Shown here piece by piece: positions 34,552 through 41,448 of a stretch of 64,000 nucleotides of DNA (positions are counted from its first letter, which is position 1; every line of letters starts with the position of its first letter). Position numbers and translations under genes: made by a program. Below the pieces are notes generated by a model. That model made no database searches, was not told the DNA's origin, and worked only from the letters and a program-made list of their open reading frames with translations. Origin of the DNA: JANWVO01 sp037446555 (GTDB lineage Bacteria > Acidobacteriota > Terriglobia > Bryobacterales > Bryobacteraceae); NCBI GenBank assembly GCA_037446555.1, contig JBBIIK010000008.1, forward strand, positions 32,249 to 96,248, written 5' to 3'.

Positions 34552-35178
34552 TCACGGCCGGGGCGCGCCCACCGTGGGCGTACCCGGTGTGACGGTGGCC
34601 GAGTTGGACACACCGGGGACTGCCGGGCCCGCGCCTCCGCCATTGCCGCTCCTGACGGCGGCCACGGTTCCCGCCGCTGCTCCCGCACCGGCGATGATCA
34701 GAAACGTCAGCAGCTTGGCGGAGATGCCTCCGGCCGCCACAGCTGCAGCTACGTTCGTCATGGTGATCTGCGTCGAGCCCCGCATCGCGCCTTTCACGGC
34801 AGTGACGCGGATCGCGTACTTGCCCGGCGCCTTGTTGGGCCGGATGCCGCGCACCACGGCGCGGCCGGACTCGTCAGTGGTCAAGGTGATGTTGTTCAGC
34901 CCGTTGCTGAAGACGGCGCTCGCGCCGTCCCGCGGAGCGGTAAGAGTGATCAGCGCGCCGGCCACGGGCTTGCGGTTCTCATCCTCCACCTGGATGATGG
35001 CCTCGCGGCTCACCCGCTGCCGCACGTTGAAGATCGCCTCGTCTCCCTCCACAATGGTGATGCGCAGCCCGCCCTGCTCCTCCTGCGCCATGGCGGCGCG
35101 GGCGCAAAGCGGGGAATGAACGAGAACGGCGGACAGCAGGATCGCCAGTCCGGGTCTTGGAGAAAATGCCCCAGCCAT
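34552..35178 (-). CDS. Ig-like single-pass membrane protein
   Basis: A 208-residue protein. A signal-like N-terminus is followed by a beta domain of about 100 residues with the pattern QVEDENRKPVAGALITLTAP and TTDESGRAVVRGI, as in bacterial Ig-like/carboxypeptidase-regulatory-like domains. A membrane helix then occurs (AKLLTFLIIAGAGAAAGTV), and the end is Gly/Pro-rich. The second of two adjacent ATG codons was used because GGAGG is six bases before it; the other is three bases earlier. It heads the minus-strand surface operon and is divergent from the ubiquitin-like module. Confidence 0.65.
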   Translation of the reverse strand: MAGAFSPRPGLAILLSAVLVHSPLCARAAMAQEEQGGLRITIVEGDEAIFNVRQRVSREAIIQVEDENRKPVAGALITLTAPRDGASAVFSNGLNNITLTTDESGRAVVRGIRPNKAPGKYAIRVTAVKGAMRGSTQITMTNVAAAVAAGGISAKLLTFLIIAGAGAAAGTVAAVRSGNGGGAGPAVPGVSNSATVTPGTPTVGAPRP

Positions 35179-35236
35179 CATGCTCCTCCAGACGCCCCGG
35201 CGCATGCCGCACCGGAGGCGTTTTGCAATCTCCCGT

Positions 35237-35265
35237 ATGATACACGAGAACGGAAGTCGAATGAA
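35237..35265 (-). promoter_or_regulatory. possible promoter for the minus-strand surface operon
   Basis: Minus-strand TTCATT (35265-35260) and TATCAT (35242-35237) are 17 bases apart, about 55 bases before the Ig-like gene. The -35 matches only three of six consensus bases. The 162-base divergent gap shows no clear promoter for the plus-strand E1-like gene. Confidence 0.35.
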
Positions 35266-35340
35266 GCAGAGAATCCGCCCTTTGCATGTGGGAAAATCCC
35301 GGCTCCGGAAGAGGTCGCCCGGCAGCGGGAGGCCCCGCGC

Positions 35341-36387
35341 ATGAACGAAGCGCCCCGGGTCTTCCGCCGCGTCGCCATCGCAGGGCTCGGCGCGCTGGGC
35401 AACGAGCTGTTCCGTCAGCTTGCGCTCCTGGGCCTGGAAGAGGCGCTGCTGATCGATCCGGACTGCGTGCAGCAGAGCAATCTTTCCAAGTGCGCATTCT
35501 TCCGCGCGCCGGGAGCCGTGGGCAGGCCCAAGGCGGAGGTGCTGGCCGAGATCGGAAACGCGTGGTTCCCCGGAACGCGATGGACGCCGCTGCCTGAGGA
35601 GATCGCCGATGTGGGGTGGCGGCGCCTGCAAGGGCTGGACGTTCTCTTTTGCGGATTGGACCGGGACTCGGCGCGGCTGGAAGCAGCGCGAATCTCGACG
35701 CGGCTGGACCTGCCGGTCTGCGACGGCGGCATGAGCACGTCCGGCGCGGCCTCGGGCCGTGTGTCATGGTTCCCCGGTCGCGGGGCGGCGTGCTTCTGCT
35801 GCCGGCTGACGGCGCAGCGCCGGCGCGAGCTGCTGCAGTCCTGGTCGAGCAGCGCGCATCCTTGCCGCGTGCCGGAAGAGCCGGGGGGCTGGAGCGCCAC
35901 GCCGATGCTGGCTGCGGCAACAGCGGCGTTGCAGATGCATTGCGCCGCGGTGTGGCTCCGCCGTGGCGAGAGCGAGGCGCGCAGCGTCGAGTTTCGCTTC
36001 GAAGAGCCTTTCCGGCTGGAAGAGTTCCGGATCCAAGCCGATGAGACCTGCCCCTTTCACTCCTCGCCGGCGCGGCTGGTAGCGGTGGAAGGAGCGTTCC
36101 GTGACGCGCTCGGCCGGGGACAAGCCGCGGCGTGGGAATGGCCCGTGTGCGTGCGCGCCCGGTGTCTCGACTGCGACGCCGAATTCGAGCCGCGCCAGAG
36201 GGTGACGAAATTCCGGCGCGCGGGGCGCTGCCCGCGGTGCGGAGGCCGCCACCTGCTCGAACTCGACAACCGTTCGCAGCTCGGCTTTGACGACCCCCTG
36301 GCGGCGTTGCGGCCCGAGGAATTGGGCTTGCCCCCCGAACACCTGTATAGTATTCGAGAAGGACAGATGAGGGAGGAGCACGCATGA
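35341..36387 (+). CDS. E1-like (ThiF-family) ubiquitin-activating enzyme
   Basis: A 348-residue adenylating enzyme. VAIAGLGALGNELF holds the GxGxxG nucleotide loop (Gly15, Gly17, Gly20), LIDPD the acidic residue (Asp39), SNLSKCAFF the Asn with Lys50 where most E1s have Arg, and RPKAEVL the ATP-contacting Lys64; LDRDSARLEA is the second Asp region. Candidate catalytic cysteines are in CFCCR (151-154) and HPCRVP (Cys175). A C-terminal zinc-ribbon (Cys275/278 and Cys297/300) may recruit partners. It would adenylate the C-terminal glycine of the ubiquitin-like protein encoded two genes downstream and pass it on as a thioester. GGGAGG precedes the ATG. The stop overlaps the RING-like gene (ATGA). 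Confidence 0.85.
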   Translation: MNEAPRVFRRVAIAGLGALGNELFRQLALLGLEEALLIDPDCVQQSNLSKCAFFRAPGAVGRPKAEVLAEIGNAWFPGTRWTPLPEEIADVGWRRLQGLDVLFCGLDRDSARLEAARISTRLDLPVCDGGMSTSGAASGRVSWFPGRGAACFCCRLTAQRRRELLQSWSSSAHPCRVPEEPGGWSATPMLAAATAALQMHCAAVWLRRGESEARSVEFRFEEPFRLEEFRIQADETCPFHSSPARLVAVEGAFRDALGRGQAAAWEWPVCVRARCLDCDAEFEPRQRVTKFRRAGRCPRCGGRHLLELDNRSQLGFDDPLAALRPEELGLPPEHLYSIREGQMREEHA

Positions 36388-37082
36388 ACGCCCGCGATGC
36401 CGCGGTAGTGGCGGCAGTGACGTTTCTGCTGACGCTGGTGCAGTTCTTCGCGGCCATGGGCGGCGCGGGCGTCGCCGTGGCGGCGGGGCTGGCGCTGGCT
36501 TTCCTGTCCGTGCTCCTGCTCAGGCTGTTTGAGGCCGAACTGCCGGACCCGTGGCTGGCCGTCGCGCCTCCTTTCCTGGCGGGGCTGCTGGGCGTGCTTC
36601 TGTGGAGCCTGGCGCAGCCGCGCATCGACCGGCTGTACTGGATGGCGCCGGCGCTGGCGGCCGCCCTGTCGGCTGCGATCGTGTGGTGGCAGAACCGCGA
36701 CGCCCGCCGCTGCGCGTTGTGCAACTGCCGCCTGGCGGGAAGGATCTCCTTCGTCTGCCCGCGCTGCAATCTCGAGGTTTGCGAGACCAAGTGCTGGGAC
36801 TTTGAGAAAATCCGCTGCCGTCTTTGCGTGCAGAATTCCGTGCCTCTTTTTCCTCCCAACCGCCAGTGGTGGGACCGCCACGTGGGCCCGCCGGCCCTCC
36901 AGGGACGCTGTCAGGTCTGCCAGGTAGGGCCCGAGGAGGCCGACCTGCGCTGCTGCCCGCGCTGCGGCAGGCCCCAGTGCATCGAGTGCTGGGACGACTC
37001 CAACGGGCTCTGCTCGCGCTGCGGCTGGCGCGTCGAATCCCTGCCGGATTCGCTCAAGATGTTCCTCACAGACCAGAAATGA
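36384..37082 (+). CDS. four-TM protein with two Cys8 RING-like modules (E3 candidate)
   Basis: A 232-residue membrane protein. Four hydrophobic helices occupy about 7-25, 28-47, 58-76 and 86-103. Two successive eight-cysteine binuclear treble-clef modules follow. Module 1 has Cys110/113, 125/128, 133/137 and 145/148; module 2 has Cys176/179, 191/194, 199/202 and 210/213. All are Cys, with no His, in the pair order of RING fingers. Such modules with bacterial ubiquitin-like genes are predicted E3-type adaptors that recruit charged E2. The modules would face the cytoplasm if the N-terminus is inside, placing conjugation at the membrane. It overlaps the E1-like gene by four bases. Other treble-clef functions cannot be excluded. 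Confidence 0.75.
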   Translation: MNARDAAVVAAVTFLLTLVQFFAAMGGAGVAVAAGLALAFLSVLLLRLFEAELPDPWLAVAPPFLAGLLGVLLWSLAQPRIDRLYWMAPALAAALSAAIVWWQNRDARRCALCNCRLAGRISFVCPRCNLEVCETKCWDFEKIRCRLCVQNSVPLFPPNRQWWDRHVGPPALQGRCQVCQVGPEEADLRCCPRCGRPQCIECWDDSNGLCSRCGWRVESLPDSLKMFLTDQK

Positions 37083-37095
37083 GGGGTGCAGAGTT

Positions 37096-37356
37096 ATGCC
37101 GAAATATCAAATGTATTTCGACACTATCCAGGGCGAGACGAAGTACAACGTGGACATCGACGAGGCAGAAATCCTGGACGACGTCCTCCACGAGATCCTC
37201 TACGACCTGCGGGAGCGCGGCGATGTGCTCCAGGGCGAGGGCGAGCCGCAGGTGGTGTGGAACGGCGTGGCGCTGGATTTCCGCCGCCCCCTTCCGGAGC
37301 AGGGCGTACGCCCCAATGACGTCCTGCGCGTCTCCACTGTCGCCACCAACGGCTGA
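37096..37356 (+). CDS. ubiquitin-like (beta-grasp) protein ending in glycine
   Basis: An 86-residue protein matching the size and strand order of a ubiquitin fold: first hairpin (YQMYFDTIQGETKYNVDI), helix (EILDDVLHEILYDLRER), then strands with VVWNGVALDFRRPLPE and RPNDVLRVSTV. This last part resembles the ubiquitin/YukD end, with the polar turn before the last strand. The C-terminus is VATNG, a single terminal Gly rather than GG, so no processing step is needed to expose it. No JAB/deubiquitinase gene is nearby. It lies 13 bases after the RING-like gene; its stop overlaps the E2 start (TGATG). Sequence similarity to ubiquitin is low; the call rests on fold pattern and neighbours. Confidence 0.8.
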   Translation: MPKYQMYFDTIQGETKYNVDIDEAEILDDVLHEILYDLRERGDVLQGEGEPQVVWNGVALDFRRPLPEQGVRPNDVLRVSTVATNG

Positions 37357-37868
37357 TGCCGCAAGCGGCCTTCGAACGCATCCGCGAGCGCCGCATCCGC
37401 CACGAGTGGGAGTGGCTCGGCCGCGCCGCGGAGGCCAACCCCGGCGAACTTGTCCTCCCCGGCACGCCCGGGGAGCCCGTCCTGCTACGCCGCACCCCCT
37501 GCTACGCCCTTGACGGCACGCCTTCGCAAGGCGTCGCCGTGCGGTTCTGTTTTCCGGAGTATTACCCTTCCGTGCCGCTGGAGGCCTGGCTGGTAACGCC
37601 CGTCCGGCATCCGAACGTGCATCCGGAAAACGGCTTTGTCTGCTTGTGGGACATGCGCCACGAGGGGACGTCGCTCGTGGAGGCTGTCCTCCACTTGCAG
37701 CGTGTCGTCACCTGGCATCTGTTCAACCTGTCCGCCGACCACCTGATGCAGCCGGAAGCCGGACGCATGCAGCCGCTGGACTACCGGCCCATCGCGGTTC
37801 CGCCGAACTACTACATGGAACGCACCGCCGCATCCCTCTCCAGCCCCCGGAGAAAAAGACTAAGCTGA
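37356..37868 (+). CDS. E2-like (ubiquitin-conjugating) enzyme
   Basis: A 170-residue UBC-fold protein. FPEYYPSVPLEAWLVTP matches the YP-x-x-P strand region of E2s. HPN (85-87) supplies the conserved Asn used in catalysis, and GFVCLW places Cys96 nine residues later, nearly the eukaryotic spacing of eight. The C-terminal helix (VEAVLHLQRVVTWHLFNL) closes the fold. It would accept the ubiquitin-like protein from the E1-like enzyme on Cys96. Both gene ends are tightly packed (overlap with the Ubl gene; 12 bases to the kinase gene), which ties it to the module. Confidence 0.85.
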   Translation: MPQAAFERIRERRIRHEWEWLGRAAEANPGELVLPGTPGEPVLLRRTPCYALDGTPSQGVAVRFCFPEYYPSVPLEAWLVTPVRHPNVHPENGFVCLWDMRHEGTSLVEAVLHLQRVVTWHLFNLSADHLMQPEAGRMQPLDYRPIAVPPNYYMERTAASLSSPRRKRLS

Positions 37869-37880
37869 TGGAATCCCGCC

Positions 37881-39704
37881 ATGTCCAACGCCTCCCGTAA
37901 TGCCATCCGCGCAGCCCTGCACCAGGTGCTGGGCGACAAGTACGAGATCCTCCAATGGATCGGCGGCGGCGGCATGGCCGAGGTGTTCCTCGCCCGCCAC
38001 CGCGCCCATGGCGCCCTGTTCGCCGTAAAGGTTCTCTCCGAGCAGCTTGCCGACGAGCCGGAAATCGTGGCGCGGTTCATGGATGAGGCGCGCACCGCTG
38101 CAACTCTGGGCGGCCACCCCAACATCGCTCCTGTCTACGACGTGGGGGAGTGGGACTCGCTGCACTACCTGATCATGCCCTACATCGAGGGCGAGGATTT
38201 GAAAAGCTACCTGGAAAGGCGCGGCAGGCTGCACCCCACCGAGGCGGTGACCATCATCCGGCAGGTGGCCGAGGCGCTGGTGTGGGCAGGCGAGCGTCGC
38301 TTCGTTCACCGCGACCTCAAGCCCGCCAACATCCGCATCGACATGAGCGGGCGCGCCATCGTGCTCGACTTCGGCATCGCCAAGGCGGGCGACGCGCCCT
38401 CGGCCCGGACGCGCGCCGGCGAGACGCTTGGCACACCGTATTACATGTCGCCGGAGCAGATCCGCGCTGAGCCTTGCGACCACCGCAGCGACCTTTATTC
38501 GCTGGGGGTCATCTTCTTCGAGCTGCTCACCGGTATGAAGCCCTTCACGGGCGACAGCTATCGCGCCATCGAAATCGGCCACTGCCAGCGGACGCCGCCC
38601 GCCATCTGCACGCTGGCGCCGGACGTCGATCCCGAACTGGAGCGGATCGTCAACCGCCTGCTCGAGAAGGACCGTGAGTACCGCTACCAGTCGGCGCGGG
38701 AATTGCTGGAGGATCTGCGGCGTTCTTACAGGCTCGAAACCGAGATCCGCCTAGAACCGGTGATCGACAGGCCGGACCTGCTCGAAGCAGCCCGCAGCGG
38801 CGGCGCACCGGAGGAGGATTTTCCTCCGGCGCAACCGGGGACCGGCGCGCCCCCCGCGCCACCGGCGCCCGTGGGCGCGGCTCGTCCGGCGAAGAAGCGC
38901 GCGGGGCTGTACGCCGTCCTGGCCCTGGCCGCCGTGGCGGCGGGAGCGGGGGTTTACTTCGCCGTGCAGAAGAGCGACAATGGGCCGAAATCTGGGGAGG
39001 CGGCAAAGCCGGCGGAAACGTCCCCGCGCGAATTGCCGTCCGTCGTGCAGGTGGAAGGCACAATGATGTTTCTTGTGCGAGAGGGGCCGTTCATCTTCGG
39101 CGACGACAGCCCGGAGTCGCCCAACCCGAAGGCCGAGTTGCGCCTGCCCCCCTTCTACATCGACGCCACCGAGGTCTCCAACGAGCAGTACGCGCGATTT
39201 GTGCAAGCCACCGGGCATCCCGCGCCGCCCTCGGACGAGTACCACTCCTCGCCCTCCCTGCCGGTAACCCACGTAAAGCTGTCCGACGCCCGCGCCTATT
39301 GCGCCTGGGCGGGCAAGCGGCTGCCGACAGAACAGGAGTGGGAAAAGGCCGCCCGCGGGGAGGACGGCCGCATTTACCCGTGGGGCAACCAGCCCATGCC
39401 GAATCCCGGCACGCTGGTACCCGTCGACGACTACCCCGAACGCCAGAGTCCTTACCGCGTGCTTGGCCTCTCCGGCAATGCCTTCGAGTGGGTGGACACG
39501 CCCTTTCCGGTGACCAGCCGGGAGATTGAGGACATGCGGCGCGCGTTGGGCGGCGCCGAGGTCTCCCGCGAATGGTACTGCATCAAGGGAGGGAGCTTCC
39601 TCCTTAAGGATGAGCGGTTTTTCCGTGTATATATGCGAAGGGGCTGGCCGGTTGACCTGCCCCATGCAGCCATTGGTTTCCGGTGCGTAAAAGATGCCCA
39701 GTAA
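37881..39704 (+). CDS. Ser/Thr protein kinase fused to TM and FGE-sulfatase domain
   Basis: A 607-residue membrane kinase of the T6SS PpkA-like kind. The cytoplasmic Hanks kinase spans about 20-280: IGGGGMAEVF loop, Lys50, HRDLKPAN (catalytic Asp145), LDFG (Asp163) and TPYYMSPEQ. A Pro/Ala linker leads to one membrane helix (about 337-362). The periplasmic part fits the FGE-sulfatase fold: PPFYIDATEVSNEQYARF, LPTEQEWEKAARG, LSGNAFEW and GFRC. No catalytic Cys pair of an active formylglycine-generating enzyme was identified, so that domain probably binds a ligand. It has no PASTA repeats. Target proteins probably include the FHA proteins at 43625 and 57524. It overlaps the next gene by 11 bases. 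Confidence 0.92.
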   Translation: MSNASRNAIRAALHQVLGDKYEILQWIGGGGMAEVFLARHRAHGALFAVKVLSEQLADEPEIVARFMDEARTAATLGGHPNIAPVYDVGEWDSLHYLIMPYIEGEDLKSYLERRGRLHPTEAVTIIRQVAEALVWAGERRFVHRDLKPANIRIDMSGRAIVLDFGIAKAGDAPSARTRAGETLGTPYYMSPEQIRAEPCDHRSDLYSLGVIFFELLTGMKPFTGDSYRAIEIGHCQRTPPAICTLAPDVDPELERIVNRLLEKDREYRYQSARELLEDLRRSYRLETEIRLEPVIDRPDLLEAARSGGAPEEDFPPAQPGTGAPPAPPAPVGAARPAKKRAGLYAVLALAAVAAGAGVYFAVQKSDNGPKSGEAAKPAETSPRELPSVVQVEGTMMFLVREGPFIFGDDSPESPNPKAELRLPPFYIDATEVSNEQYARFVQATGHPAPPSDEYHSSPSLPVTHVKLSDARAYCAWAGKRLPTEQEWEKAARGEDGRIYPWGNQPMPNPGTLVPVDDYPERQSPYRVLGLSGNAFEWVDTPFPVTSREIEDMRRALGGAEVSREWYCIKGGSFLLKDERFFRVYMRRGWPVDLPHAAIGFRCVKDAQ

Positions 39705-40632
39705 GATCCATTCCGCCGCTTCCGGCCTTCTGCTGGCCGCCTTCGCAGGATTCCTGGCAGGCGCGCAGGAGCCGCTGATCAACGCCCGCGACGCATTCTT
39801 CTCGGCCTCTGACATGATGGCCGTGCAGAAGAAGGCGGCCGTGAAGAAATCCGCCAAGACGTCGCCGTCGCGGCGCCCGGAGCCTGCCCGGCAGGACGCG
39901 GGCAAGACGTCGGGGCCCAAGCCCGAGCTGGCTGCGGCGCCGCAGCTGGCGCAGGCTGAATCCTGGTTCCAGAAAGTCTCGCTCACGCCGGAAAACCTGC
40001 CGCCCATGGGGCTTCGCTACAGCCTGCTGAAGCGAACGGCGCAGGGGCTGGAGGAGGTGGGCACGGACAGCGAATTCCATGCCGGCGACAGCATCCGGCT
40101 CAGCGTGATGGGCAACCGCCGCGGGTATCTGTATGTGATCGCGCGCGGTTCGAGTGGCGTGTGGACGCCGCTGTTCCCGCATCCGGAGTCCTCGCAACTG
40201 ACTAATGAGATCGTCCCCGGGCGCCTCTACCAGGTGCCGGGAGGCGAGGACGAATATTTCACCTTCGACGAACAGGCGGGCGAGGAGCGCTTGTTCCTGG
40301 TGTTCTCGGCGCGGCCCGTGGACGACCTGGAGCAGGTGATCGCGGCGCTGTCGGGCAAGGGCGCGCCCGCTCCGGACCGCCCGGCGAAGGCGGCGGCCCC
40401 GCCGACGCTTTCCGCCGCCAACCGGATCAACGACGTCTGGGTGGACCAGTTGCGGGCGGGCATCCAGAGCCGGGACCTCGTGTTCACGAAAGTGGACAAG
40501 GACACCGCCGCTGCGCCGGCGCCCGTGGGCAAGGGGCCGGAGGCCGCTGTTTACGTGGTGAACGCTTCCACCGCCGGGTCCGGGTTGGGAGCGGGCCGTG
40601 TGATCGCGGAGCTAAGGCTCCGCCACCGGTAG
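39694..40632 (+). CDS. DUF4384 exported protein (1)
   Basis: A 312-residue protein with a signal-like N-terminus (LLLAAFAGFLAGAQ). A Lys/Pro linker is followed by a DUF4384 domain (about 100-210) with FHAGDSIRLSVMGNRRGYLYV, which presents a beta surface. A C-terminal low-complexity segment ends the protein. DUF4384 domains often sit in proteins next to kinase, caspase and secretion genes and are thought to be extracytoplasmic. The gene overlaps the kinase and is followed by a second DUF4384 gene. Its function is not known. Confidence 0.7.
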   Translation: MPSKIHSAASGLLLAAFAGFLAGAQEPLINARDAFFSASDMMAVQKKAAVKKSAKTSPSRRPEPARQDAGKTSGPKPELAAAPQLAQAESWFQKVSLTPENLPPMGLRYSLLKRTAQGLEEVGTDSEFHAGDSIRLSVMGNRRGYLYVIARGSSGVWTPLFPHPESSQLTNEIVPGRLYQVPGGEDEYFTFDEQAGEERLFLVFSARPVDDLEQVIAALSGKGAPAPDRPAKAAAPPTLSAANRINDVWVDQLRAGIQSRDLVFTKVDKDTAAAPAPVGKGPEAAVYVVNASTAGSGLGAGRVIAELRLRHR

Positions 40633-40663
40633 GCCGATAGATGGAACAGCAAGGGAGGAGCCC

Positions 40664-41437
40664 ATGCATCTGCCCGTCTGTCTCAAAACGGCCGCCGTTC
40701 TTGTTGCCGCGGCGTGGCTGGCAGCCGCCCCGCCGCCCGGCGGCGCTTTGCGCCCTTCCGCCCCCGGCGGGCTGGCGCCCGATCTGCGGGGCGGGCTCGA
40801 CGCGCGCCCGGAGCCGGCTGCGGGCAAGCGGATCGAGATCATCGTCGAACGAAACGAGCGTGGCGAGGCGCGCCGCGCCGACCCGAGCCAGGTGTTTCGC
40901 ACCGGAGACCTGGTGCGGTTCCGGTTCCGCGCAACCTTCAACGGCTATCTGTACGTAATGAACCACGCCAGCTCGGGCAGCTTCGTGTTGCTGTTTCCGA
41001 AGGAAGAAACCGGCACGATGAACCGCATCGAGGCCGGCCGCGAGTACCTGGTGCCGATGACCGAAAACGGGTGGTTCCGCCTGGAAGGGCCGCCGGGATA
41101 CGAAGTGGTTTACTGGCTGGTCAGTCCCGTGCGGCTGAGCGACGGGCGCAGCGCGCTGCCGGTGCCGAAGCTGCCCGCGCCGGCGCCGCACCTGAATCCC
41201 TCGATCACGCCGCGCTGCGATGACACGATCTTCCGCGCACGGGGCGAATGCATCGACCACGCAGCCGGACTGAAGCCTCTCGAGAAGAACGCGGCGTTGC
41301 CGGAGAACCTTGCCGGATACTCCGGCGCGGCGTCGCGGGAGCTGACCATTATGAAGTCGAACAAATCGGCAGCCGTGGCCGTGAATGACGACAGCGAAGA
41401 GCCGTTCCTGTACACGCTGCGGCTGGCCCACCGGTGA
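40664..41437 (+). CDS. DUF4384 exported protein (2)
   Basis: A 257-residue protein with a signal peptide (LKTAAVLVAAAWLAAAP). The DUF4384 domain (about 50-165) carries FRTGDLVRFRFRATFNGYLYV, then SGSFVLLFPKEETG, similar to the previous protein (RRGYLYVIARGSSGVW). The two are tandem paralogues. The C-terminus ends in YTLRLAHR, like the previous protein's AELRLRHR, which suggests a common short motif. GGGAGGAG precedes the ATG. Its function is unknown; a periplasmic role in the kinase-caspase-T6SS unit is inferred. Confidence 0.7.
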   Translation: MHLPVCLKTAAVLVAAAWLAAAPPPGGALRPSAPGGLAPDLRGGLDARPEPAAGKRIEIIVERNERGEARRADPSQVFRTGDLVRFRFRATFNGYLYVMNHASSGSFVLLFPKEETGTMNRIEAGREYLVPMTENGWFRLEGPPGYEVVYWLVSPVRLSDGRSALPVPKLPAPAPHLNPSITPRCDDTIFRARGECIDHAAGLKPLEKNAALPENLAGYSGAASRELTIMKSNKSAAVAVNDDSEEPFLYTLRLAHR

Positions 41438-41448
41438 GGAACGGACCG

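Noticed and set aside
35341..36387. ThiF or MoeB for thiamine or molybdopterin synthesis instead of an E1
   Set aside because: No thi or moe genes are adjacent, while Ubl, E2-like and RING-like genes follow directly; a residual uncertainty remains and is reflected in the confidence.
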